Assembly: GCA_910578105.1 (NCBI GenBank)
Contig: CAJTPD010000002.1
Span: forward strand, 427,245 to 491,244
Length of the DNA: 64,000 nt
From: an uncultured Odoribacter sp.
GTDB lineage: Bacteria > Bacteroidota > Bacteroidia > Bacteroidales > Marinifilaceae
Reading direction: 5' to 3'
Position numbers and translations under genes: made by a program. The first letter of the stretch is position 1; each line of letters starts with the position of its first letter. Positions 1-6,830 of this stretch are shown piece after piece. The notes under the pieces are model-generated. The model saw only the letters and a list, made by a program, of their open reading frames with translations, made no database searches and was not told the origin of the DNA.

Positions 1-502
1 TGCTTTGGGTGGCAAGCAGACGTCTTACTTCCTGTTCTGTTTTAGCAATCCGGGTTTTGATTTTTTCAGAGTATTCTTTATCGAAAGTAAAATCATCCAA
101 TTCCGGATTATAGCTTAGAATGGCAATAGATTGTTTAAAAATGGATAAATCTACTCCGTCTACATGCGGAAAAAGGTTGATAATTAATTTGACAGGGGGG
201 AAATTGGGGTTGGCTTCAATGCTTTCTTCCGGTACTTCTGTATTGATGGTTACTATTTTTGCGACATACCCGTCTTTGGAGAATGTCATTTTATAGTCGG
301 CCCCCAGAGCCAGTTTCAAATCAAAACGTCCTTTTTTGGTGATGGATATTTCATCCAGTTTTTTCCCGTTTTTGTTGACGATAACTTTGGCTCCTTCAGG
401 ACTGTTTCCGTTTATAACGACACTTCCGTTGATAGGCAGACTTTGGGCTGCTAAAAATTGAAAACAGAGCAGGCAATAAAAAAATAAAATGATTTTCCCC
501 AT
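1..502 (-). CDS. Secreted protein with carboxypeptidase-regulatory-like domain, C-terminus cut by window
   Basis: The reading frame starts at an ATG at 500-502 (MGKIILFFYCLLCFQFLAAQ) and stays open to base 1, giving about 167 codons. Residues 1-19 form a signal peptide ending in a hydrophobic stretch and A-A-Q, so the product should be exported. Residues 20-90 read like a small beta-sandwich of the carboxypeptidase-regulatory or PEGA kind (NGNSPEGAKVIVNKNGKK, then GRFDLKLALGADYKMTFSKDGY). The part after residue 120 is rich in charged residues and may be helical. The C-terminus lies outside the window. I do not recognise a specific function. A TACATTTG box at 540-547 on the minus strand is a plausible promoter. 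Confidence 0.75.
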   Translation of the reverse strand, partial: MGKIILFFYCLLCFQFLAAQSLPINGSVVINGNSPEGAKVIVNKNGKKLDEISITKKGRFDLKLALGADYKMTFSKDGYVAKIVTINTEVPEESIEANPNFPPVKLIINLFPHVDGVDLSIFKQSIAILSYNPELDDFTFDKEYSEKIKTRIAKTEQEVRRLLATQS

Positions 503-539
503 AAATAATCAGACTTCTCAGTAAGATACTAACTGCCTA

Positions 540-547
540 CAAATGTA
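540..547 (-). promoter_or_regulatory. Candidate -7 box for the truncated secreted protein
   Basis: On the minus strand this reads TACATTTG, matching the Bacteroidota TAnnTTTG element, about 38 bases before the ATG at 502. No clear TTTG -33 partner is visible, so only half of the promoter is supported. Confidence 0.4.
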
Positions 548-670
548 GGAAAAAGATATATAAAAACGTATATACAATTTCCGGATTATGCCTGTAAGTC
601 TGTTTTATCGGCAGGAAAAAACGTTTATTAACAAAAATTGCAAGAAAATTAGTAAAAAAGTTCCTGAATA

Positions 671-720
671 AAAAAATCCTCTGTCAAAAATAATATCTGA
701 ATTTTGACAGAGGATTTTTT
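671..720 (-). terminator. Rho-independent terminator after the TPR gene
   Basis: The arms AAAAAATCCTCTGTCAAAA and TTTTGACAGAGGATTTTTT are perfectly complementary around a loop of about 11 bases. The hairpin starts about 20 bases past the TPR gene's stop and has T-runs on both strands, so it could work in both directions. Its main job is probably to end the minus-strand TPR transcript before the next gene. Confidence 0.85.
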
Positions 721-741
721 TATTCAAGAACTTGGGAAGTT

Positions 742-1431
742 TTAATTTCCGCTTTTTAATTTGGCTCTTTCGATGTATTTTTCTATATCCCGTGCTTCAA
801 CAGAAGACGGATATTCTTTTTCGATTTTTTCGTATACTTTGACGGCTTCTTTGTAATCATTGGCTTTTTCCAATGCTATTCCGTTTTTCATGAGGAAAAT
901 CGGAGTTGAGAAATCGTTTACTTTAGAAGCACTGGCTTTCTGATAGTATTCGGCTGCTTTTTTGTAATTACCGAGTTGCATGTATGCATCTCCGATATTT
1001 GCAATTGCCATATTAGCCAGTAATAAGTCGTCGGAAGAGAATTTTTTCAGGTATTTGATAGCATTATCATATTCATTGGTATACAGGTAAGATAAACCGG
1101 CATATAAATTTGCCAGATTACCGGAGGGGGTTGAACTGTATTTATCTGCAATCTCAATGAATCCCAAAACATTTCCATCTCCGTTAAGGGCCAGATTGAA
1201 AGAATCTTTTTCAAAATAATTCTGAGCTCCGAATATCTGGTTTGCAGCTTCGGTAGCCTTGGGTTCGGAAATGAATTTATTATAACCGAAATAAATGCCT
1301 ATAACAACTATCAGACCCAGGATGACATTGACAATCATCTTCTGATTTTTCTCAATAAATTGTTCACTATTGGTCAGGGCATCCTCCAGTTGCTCAAAAC
1401 CATCTTCTTTTTTTTTCTGCTCTTTTGACAT
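742..1431 (-). CDS. Membrane-anchored tetratricopeptide repeat protein
   Basis: This is a 229-residue protein. Residues 1-30 are charged and cytoplasmic. Residues 32-50 (MIVNVILGLIVVIGIYFGY) form one membrane helix. The rest carries at least three TPR-like helix pairs between about residues 103 and 220 (for example NIGDAYMQLGNYKKAAEYYQ, then DYKEAVKVYEKIEKEYPSS). The topology resembles YfgM-type proteins, with a TPR domain outside the membrane that serves as a protein-protein scaffold. The start is an ATG preceded by AGGATA. It is divergent from recF, and a TAATTTTG promoter element lies at 1468-1475. No enzymatic motif is visible and its partners are unknown. Confidence 0.85.
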   Translation of the reverse strand: MSKEQKKKEDGFEQLEDALTNSEQFIEKNQKMIVNVILGLIVVIGIYFGYNKFISEPKATEAANQIFGAQNYFEKDSFNLALNGDGNVLGFIEIADKYSSTPSGNLANLYAGLSYLYTNEYDNAIKYLKKFSSDDLLLANMAIANIGDAYMQLGNYKKAAEYYQKASASKVNDFSTPIFLMKNGIALEKANDYKEAVKVYEKIEKEYPSSVEARDIEKYIERAKLKSGN

Positions 1432-1467
1432 ATCCTATTATTATTTTATTTCCTTTCTAATAACGTG

Positions 1468-1475
1468 CAAAATTA
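1468..1475 (-). promoter_or_regulatory. Candidate -7 box for the TPR gene
   Basis: It reads TAATTTTG on the minus strand (TAnnTTTG consensus), 37 bases upstream of the ATG at 1431. The -33 element is only weakly matched. Confidence 0.45.
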
Positions 1476-1568
1476 GTTTTTTTAATTGAATATCGAAATA
1501 TCCTGCTTTTTTTTTGATAATTCGGTGGTTCTGTGGCTGAAAGTCGAATATTTTGAATGGGAGGAGCA

Positions 1569-1598
1569 TCTGACAATGAAAGAAAAAAAGTACTTTTG
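1569..1598 (+). promoter_or_regulatory. Candidate recF promoter
   Basis: TCTG (1569-1572) is followed after 18 bases by TACTTTTG (1591-1598), close to the Bacteroidota TTTG-N19-TAnnTTTG pattern. The expected transcription start falls about 15-20 bases before the recF ATG at 1622. Confidence 0.5.
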
Positions 1599-1621
1599 CA
1601 AAGTATATAATCTCCTGTTGA

Positions 1622-2725
1622 ATGCTACTGAAAGAATTGAATATTGTTAATTTTAAGAATATCGGAGAAGCGACTCTGAATTTTATTGCCGGTTTTAATT
1701 GTTTTGTGGGGAAAAATGGAGTGGGCAAAACAAATATTCTGGATGCTATTTATCACCTTTCTATGTGTAAAAGTTATTTTCATCTTTCTGATATTCAGAA
1801 TATCCGGCATGATGAGCCTTTTTTTGTGGTGCAGGGGAAATATGAGCGGAATAATGACAAGATAGAGGTATATTGTGGTGTGAAGAGGGGATTTAAAAAA
1901 GTATTCAAGAGGAATCAGAAAGTGTATGATAAATTGTCCGAACATATTGGTTTACTGCCTTTGGTAATGATTTCTCCGGAAGATGTTGTTTTGATAGATG
2001 GGGGCAGTGAGGAGAGAAGAAAACTGATAGACGGTATAATTAGTCAATGTAACCGAAACTATTTGCATCAATTAATCCGTTATAATAAGGCACTGCAACA
2101 ACGTAATGCTTTGTTGAAAGCCACTGCGGGAAAATATTTGGACCTGGAAATGGTAGAGATTTGGAATGAGCAGTTGGCAGAAAGTGGTGAGAGTATTATG
2201 CAAATGCGGATTCATTTTTTGGAAGAGTTCAGAACGGTGTTTCAGACTTATTATAAACAGTTGTCATTGGGGCGGGAGGAAGTTGAACTGGTGTATAAAC
2301 CGGCTGTAGCTGATGGTGGTTTGTTGACAGCTTTACATGATTCTCTTGAACGCGACCGTTATCTGAATTATACAACCGTTGGTATACACCGGGACGATTT
2401 AGTTCTGAATATCGGTAAGTATCCGGTACGGAAAATAGGTTCTCAGGGACAAAAGAAGACTTTTCTGATTGCTTTGAAATTGGCACAGTATGCCTGGCTG
2501 AATCAGATGAGTGGGATAAAACCGTTGTTGCTGCTTGATGATATTTTTGATAAATTGGATGCAGACCGGGTGAGTCAGATTGTGAAAATTGTTGGAGGAA
2601 AACAATTCGGGCAAATTTTTATCACAGATACGAACCGGGAGCATATTGATGAGATTCTGAAAATGCAACAGGTGGATTATCGGTTGTTTACGGTGGATAA
2701 AGGAGACATTCTGATGTCTGTCTGA
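1622..2725 (+). CDS. recF: DNA replication/repair protein RecF
   Basis: The 367-residue length is normal for RecF, an SMC-like ATPase that binds gapped DNA and, with RecO and RecR, loads RecA during repair of stalled forks. The Walker A motif GKNGVGKT is at residues 30-37. The ABC signature region reads SQGQKKTFLIALKLAQ, and the Walker B/D-loop region LLLLDDIFDKLD follows. The N-terminus MLLKELNIVNFKNI is the usual first strand of the family. A DciA-like gene follows after 73 bases, a pairing common in bacteria. Nothing unusual was seen. Confidence 0.97.
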   Translation: MLLKELNIVNFKNIGEATLNFIAGFNCFVGKNGVGKTNILDAIYHLSMCKSYFHLSDIQNIRHDEPFFVVQGKYERNNDKIEVYCGVKRGFKKVFKRNQKVYDKLSEHIGLLPLVMISPEDVVLIDGGSEERRKLIDGIISQCNRNYLHQLIRYNKALQQRNALLKATAGKYLDLEMVEIWNEQLAESGESIMQMRIHFLEEFRTVFQTYYKQLSLGREEVELVYKPAVADGGLLTALHDSLERDRYLNYTTVGIHRDDLVLNIGKYPVRKIGSQGQKKTFLIALKLAQYAWLNQMSGIKPLLLLDDIFDKLDADRVSQIVKIVGGKQFGQIFITDTNREHIDEILKMQQVDYRLFTVDKGDILMSV

Positions 2726-2776
2726 ATATCAGACTTTAGATTTCTGATTTCTATGATTTATTTTAATTAAGATAAT

Positions 2777-2784
2777 TATATTTG
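2777..2784 (+). promoter_or_regulatory. Candidate -7 box before the DciA-like gene
   Basis: TATATTTG matches TAnnTTTG, 14 bases before the ATG at 2799. It implies a very short leader, or that the gene can be transcribed independently of recF. The -33 region has no clear TTTG. Confidence 0.45.
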
Positions 2785-2798
2785 CAGTTTAGTTTGTA

Positions 2799-3089
2799 AT
2801 GAAAGAAGGAAAGACCAAAAGAATAGATGAATTGGTGGACCAGGTTCTGGAAGGGATGGGGTTGTATCAGAAGTTTAAAGAACACGAGGTTTGTACAGTT
2901 TGGCCTGAAGTTGTGGGACAGATGATCGCATCCCGGACTAAGGGGCTTCAGGTTGTAGATGGGAAGCTTTTTGTTACATTTACTTCTGCTGTAGTAAAGC
3001 ATGAGATTTTACTGGTAAAAGAAGGATTGGTCAGGGCATTGAATGACCGGGTAGGAAGAGAAGTCATCCGGGAAATTATTATAAAGTGA
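2799..3089 (+). CDS. DUF721 / DciA-like protein
   Basis: This 96-residue protein consists of a single DUF721 (DciA) domain. The core VWPEVVGQMIASRTKGLQVVDGKLFVTF and the following AVVKHEILLVKEGLV fit the family's compact KH-like fold. DciA proteins help load the replicative helicase DnaB in bacteria that lack DnaC, so the position after recF is consistent with a replication role. Bacteroidota versions are short like this one and lack the long N-terminal extension of proteobacterial DciA. Whether it acts as a helicase loader here is inference. Confidence 0.85.
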   Translation: MKEGKTKRIDELVDQVLEGMGLYQKFKEHEVCTVWPEVVGQMIASRTKGLQVVDGKLFVTFTSAVVKHEILLVKEGLVRALNDRVGREVIREIIIK

Positions 3090-3142
3090 TAGAACGGGGG
3101 AAGATTAAGGGAGATAAATATTGATGAACGAATTTTTGAGGA

Positions 3143-4951
3143 ATGAATCTGATAGAATCGAATGATATAAAGGCAGCCGGCAACTTAAACCGTTTTGGCG
3201 GGAAAGTCGGGGGAAGTATTGTGGCCAAACTGGTGATGTATATTTTGCGGTTGAATAAGATTAATAAGTTGTATTCAGATGTTTATAATGAAAATTCTGA
3301 AGAGTTTCTGGAGCAATTGATAGAAGCGTTGGGAGTGACTATTGAAGTCAATGAAGAGGATTTGCAAAAGATACCTAAGAGCGGAGCTTTTATTACTGTT
3401 TCCAATCATCCTTTTGGCGGGTTGGATGGAATTATTCTGATTAAATTATTGGGCAAGATTCGGCCGGATTACAAGGTGATGGCTAATTTCCTTTTAAAAA
3501 AAATCATTCCTATAAAAGATTATTTTTTGGGTGTGAATCCTTTTGAGAGCCGGAGGGATATATCAAGTGCCGGAGGCTTAAAGGAAGCTATCCGTCATTT
3601 GTCAGACGGAAAGCCGCTTGGATTGTTTCCGGCGGGCGAGGTATCTGCCTATCAGGTTGATTCTAATTCGATAGAAGACAGGGAGTGGAGTCCTTCTGTT
3701 CTAAAATTGATACGTAAAGCCAATGTACCGGTTATACCTGTTTATTTCAAAGGTTCTAACAGCATGTTATTTCAGGTATTGGGTTTGATTCATCCTATGT
3801 TGCGGACGGTGAAACTACCATCGGAGTTATTGAATAAAAAGAACCGGGTGATAAAATTGCGGATAGGTAATCCGATTTCTACAGAGATTCAGAATTCTTT
3901 CAGTGATATAATGCAATATGGAAAATTTCTGAGAGCGAAGACTTATCTGTTAGGGTCTTCCCTTGAAGTAAAGAAATTTTTTCTGAAATCCCAGAAAGCA
4001 GAAAAGAATATTGAGCCTGTTGTTTCTGCCACTTCGCCGGATGTATTGAAGAAAGAAATAAAGGGTATTCAGGAGGATTATTTATTGTTTTCTATGAAGA
4101 ATTATTCGGTTTATTGTGCTCCAACCATGAAAATCCCGAATATTCTGAATGAGATCGGAAGATTAAGAGAGGTTACTTTCCGGGCGGTTGGCGAAGGCAC
4201 AAACCGGAGTATAGATTTGGATGAATTCGATTTATATTATTGCCATTTATTTATTTGGGATAATGATGCCGACTGTATAGTCGGAGCTTACCGGGTCGGG
4301 AAAGGAAAAGATATTATAGACCGTTACGGGGTGAAAGGGTTTTATATCAATACTTTGTTTAAAATCCGGAAGGCTATGATGCCGGTATTGTATGAATCTA
4401 TAGAATTGGGGCGTTCTTTTGTGGTTGAAGAGTATCAGAGGAAACCTTTGCCGTTGTTTATGCTTTGGAAGGGTATTTTGTATTTTTTGATTAAAAATCC
4501 GGAATACCGTTATTTGCTCGGACCTGTGACAATCAGCGGGAAATATACGGATGTGTCCAAGGAACTTATTATGAAGTTTATCATGCGGAATCACTGGGAT
4601 AAGGAATTGGCGAATTACATTATCCCACGGTGTAAATACCGGGTTGAAACGAATGATCCGGATGTAGATGTCATGGTAGATGCTTCCGGAAATGATATTT
4701 CGGCTTTGGATAAATTTATCGGTGACATAGAGCCTTCAAGTGATAAGTTGCCTATTTTGCTAAAGAAATACATTTCTTTGAACGGACATATTATAGGTTT
4801 CAATATAGATCCGAAATTCAATATGTGTCTGGACGGATTGTTAATTCTGGATTTGTTTGATGTTCCTATGAATACCATAGAATCTCTTTCAAAAGAGATT
4901 AATGACGATACGATTTTGAGTCGTTTTTCTCAGGATAATCTGGAGGTGTAA
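3143..4951 (+). CDS. Bifunctional acyltransferase: PlsC-like plus GNAT-like (OlsF/GlsB-GlsA type)
   Basis: The protein has 602 residues in two halves. Residues about 60-280 are a PlsC-type lysophospholipid acyltransferase with the hemolysin-family active-site motif NHPFGGLDG (His89, Asp95) and a later LFPAGEVS block. Residues about 310-520 match the OlsB/GlsB N-acyltransferase (GNAT-like) domain, with IGRLREVTFRAVGEGTNRSI and CIVGAYRVG. Known relatives make ornithine or glycine lipids: an N-acyltransferase attaches a 3-hydroxy fatty acid to the amino acid and the O-acyltransferase adds a second chain. OlsF is such a fusion, whereas Bacteroides uses separate glsB and glsA genes. The head-group amino acid cannot be read from the sequence. 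The start ATG follows TTGAGG. LysE follows after 17 bases. Confidence 0.85.
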   Translation: MNLIESNDIKAAGNLNRFGGKVGGSIVAKLVMYILRLNKINKLYSDVYNENSEEFLEQLIEALGVTIEVNEEDLQKIPKSGAFITVSNHPFGGLDGIILIKLLGKIRPDYKVMANFLLKKIIPIKDYFLGVNPFESRRDISSAGGLKEAIRHLSDGKPLGLFPAGEVSAYQVDSNSIEDREWSPSVLKLIRKANVPVIPVYFKGSNSMLFQVLGLIHPMLRTVKLPSELLNKKNRVIKLRIGNPISTEIQNSFSDIMQYGKFLRAKTYLLGSSLEVKKFFLKSQKAEKNIEPVVSATSPDVLKKEIKGIQEDYLLFSMKNYSVYCAPTMKIPNILNEIGRLREVTFRAVGEGTNRSIDLDEFDLYYCHLFIWDNDADCIVGAYRVGKGKDIIDRYGVKGFYINTLFKIRKAMMPVLYESIELGRSFVVEEYQRKPLPLFMLWKGILYFLIKNPEYRYLLGPVTISGKYTDVSKELIMKFIMRNHWDKELANYIIPRCKYRVETNDPDVDVMVDASGNDISALDKFIGDIEPSSDKLPILLKKYISLNGHIIGFNIDPKFNMCLDGLLILDLFDVPMNTIESLSKEINDDTILSRFSQDNLEV

Positions 4952-4968
4952 AATAAAAAAGCAATAGA

Positions 4969-5625
4969 ATGTTCGATGTAGTTTATATTTTCAAAGGTAT
5001 GCTGATAGGTTTGATGGTATCTGTGCCATTGGGGCCGATGGGGGTATTGATTATACAGAAGACATTGCAGAAAGGGGCGTTGGCTGGTTTTATCGCAGGG
5101 ATGGGGGCTGCTTGTGCCGATCTTTTTTATGCAACTGTGGCTGCATTCGGACTGGGATTTGTAATTAATATTATACAGACTCACGAACTTGTTTTACAGA
5201 TTATCGGAGGTATTTTTCTGATTATAGTAGGCTTGAAGATTTATTTTGATAATCCTTTGAAGCAGATCCGGATGAAAAAAAGAGTTTCGAAAACCGGTTT
5301 GTTGGGGGATTTTCTGACTTTGTTTTTTCTGACTGTTTCCAATCCGGTGGCAATTGTCGTATTTATGGCTGTGTTTGCGGGGGCTTCTGTGTTTGGGGAT
5401 GAGCCTTCTTTCCGGATAGAACTTTTTGTATTGACAGGGGTGCTTCTCGGGGGGGGTGTGTGGTGGTATACTTTGTCGGCATTGGTCAATATTTTCCGCA
5501 GAAAATTCCGGTTACGGGTGTTGATTACCATAAACCGGGTTTCCGGGGTGATTATTACCATTTTGGGCGGATTGGTTATATTGGCAGTTTTTGAACCATT
5601 TCGTTCGTTATTACCGGCTACCTGA
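4969..5625 (+). CDS. LysE family amino-acid exporter
   Basis: This 218-residue membrane protein has about six hydrophobic helices, starting with GMLIGLMVSVPLGPMGVLII, the usual LysE/RhtB first helix with its Gly-Pro-rich turn. The family exports amino acids or their derivatives across the inner membrane; the substrate here is unknown. It sits 17 bases after the aminolipid acyltransferase gene, so the two are probably co-transcribed. Its last 8 bases overlap the end of the convergent hydE gene and there is no terminator between them. Confidence 0.85.
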   Translation: MFDVVYIFKGMLIGLMVSVPLGPMGVLIIQKTLQKGALAGFIAGMGAACADLFYATVAAFGLGFVINIIQTHELVLQIIGGIFLIIVGLKIYFDNPLKQIRMKKRVSKTGLLGDFLTLFFLTVSNPVAIVVFMAVFAGASVFGDEPSFRIELFVLTGVLLGGGVWWYTLSALVNIFRRKFRLRVLITINRVSGVIITILGGLVILAVFEPFRSLLPAT

Positions 5626-6715
5626 TGGTTTCGGATGATTTGTTTCTGTGTTGCCAGTGCGGTGAATCGCCCCAGGTATCCGGTTTTATTTCACAACCGC
5701 TTCTTCGTACACTTTCAATCAGACGGCGTGTTGATTCTTCTGCACCTTCGTCCATCCCTGGTTTATTTTCATACAATTGATAATTAGCCCGATTGATTGC
5801 CGGGGTGATATTCGGCATAATAACATTTGCTCCTATTTCCAGTGCTTTTTCCCGTCCTTCGGGACAAATGGCTTGCAGGGCTGTGGTGGCAGCAATATTT
5901 ATGTCGGGCATGAGAAGCCGGAGGCAACTGACCATATGTAGTCCTAATTTAAGACGCTGGGCTTGTGAAAGTAATTGGTTCCGGAATGTCCAAAGAGGGG
6001 TTTCCCTGTGTTCCAGATAAGGTCCCATCCCTACCATATCTACATCCAGTGTTTTCAAAAACAGTAAATCATCTGCCAAATCTTCTGTGGTTTGAAAGGG
6101 CAGGCCGATCATGACACCTGTTCCGGTCTGATAGCCGCATTTTTGTAAAATCCGGAGGCAATTGAGCCGGGTATGAAAATCATGCAGGTTGTTTTGCGGA
6201 TGTATTTTGTGGTAGAGCCGGATATTAGAAGTTTCTATTCTCAGTAAGTAACGATGGGCACCTGCATCGAACCACTTTTTGTATGTATCTTCTGTTTGTT
6301 CTCCCAGTGAGAGTGTAATTCCGAGTTTATGGTTACTGAGTTTTTTGATTTGTTTTAATAATTTTTCTATCCGCAGAATAAAAGCGGCATCATTCCGTTC
6401 CCCGCCTTGCAAAACAACGGAACCGTAATGATTTTCCCAGGCATAGCGGGCGGCCTGCAGGATTTCGTCGTCGCTCAGGGAATAACGTTTGGTATGTAAA
6501 TTAGACTTCCGGATTCCGCAATAAAGGCAATCTTTTATGCAAATATTTGAAATTTCAATCAGTCCCCGCATGTAGACATTGTTGCCAATTGTGTGGTTTC
6601 TTAATTGCCGGGTGTAGTCAAATAGTTCTTTTTCCTCTTCTCCGTCACAAGTAAGCAGATGAATGAGTTCTTCTTTGCAGATGTTTTTCGGATGTAAAAT
6701 GATGGCTGATTTCAT
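5618..6715 (-). CDS. hydE: [FeFe]-hydrogenase maturase HydE (radical SAM)
   Basis: This 365-residue radical SAM protein has the cluster motif CIKDCLYC (Cys59, Cys63, Cys66; CX3CX2C) in the context EISNICIKDCLYCGIRKSN, characteristic of HydE within the BioB/HydE/PylB group. Later blocks GITLSLGEQTEDTY, YLLRIETSN and TGVMIGLPFQT also fit HydE. The enzyme takes part in assembling the di-iron subcluster of the [FeFe]-hydrogenase H-cluster with HydF and HydG. No hydA, hydF or hydG is present in this window, so hydE is an orphan here. The gene converges on lysE with an 8-base overlap. Confidence 0.9.
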   Translation of the reverse strand: MKSAIILHPKNICKEELIHLLTCDGEEEKELFDYTRQLRNHTIGNNVYMRGLIEISNICIKDCLYCGIRKSNLHTKRYSLSDDEILQAARYAWENHYGSVVLQGGERNDAAFILRIEKLLKQIKKLSNHKLGITLSLGEQTEDTYKKWFDAGAHRYLLRIETSNIRLYHKIHPQNNLHDFHTRLNCLRILQKCGYQTGTGVMIGLPFQTTEDLADDLLFLKTLDVDMVGMGPYLEHRETPLWTFRNQLLSQAQRLKLGLHMVSCLRLLMPDINIAATTALQAICPEGREKALEIGANVIMPNITPAINRANYQLYENKPGMDEGAEESTRRLIESVRRSGCEIKPDTWGDSPHWQHRNKSSETIR

Positions 6716-6787
6716 ATATTTTCTGGTGTTGTAAAAGTAAAAAATTTTGTCTTATTTTTCTATAGTCGAAAAATCAAAGATTTTTAC

Positions 6788-6795
6788 TAATTTTG
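6788..6795 (+). promoter_or_regulatory. Candidate -7 box for the large membrane-anchored protein
   Basis: TAATTTTG matches the TAnnTTTG consensus, 35 bases before the ATG at 6831. The -33 region is weak. Confidence 0.4.
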
Positions 6796-6830
6796 TTCGT
6801 AAATAGCCATTGGTATTCTGTCGGGAATTT

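Noticed and set aside
5618..6715. HydE call as biotin synthase BioB or PylB
   Set aside because: The context CIKDCLYCGIRKSN and later blocks fit HydE, and no biotin or pyrrolysine genes are nearby.
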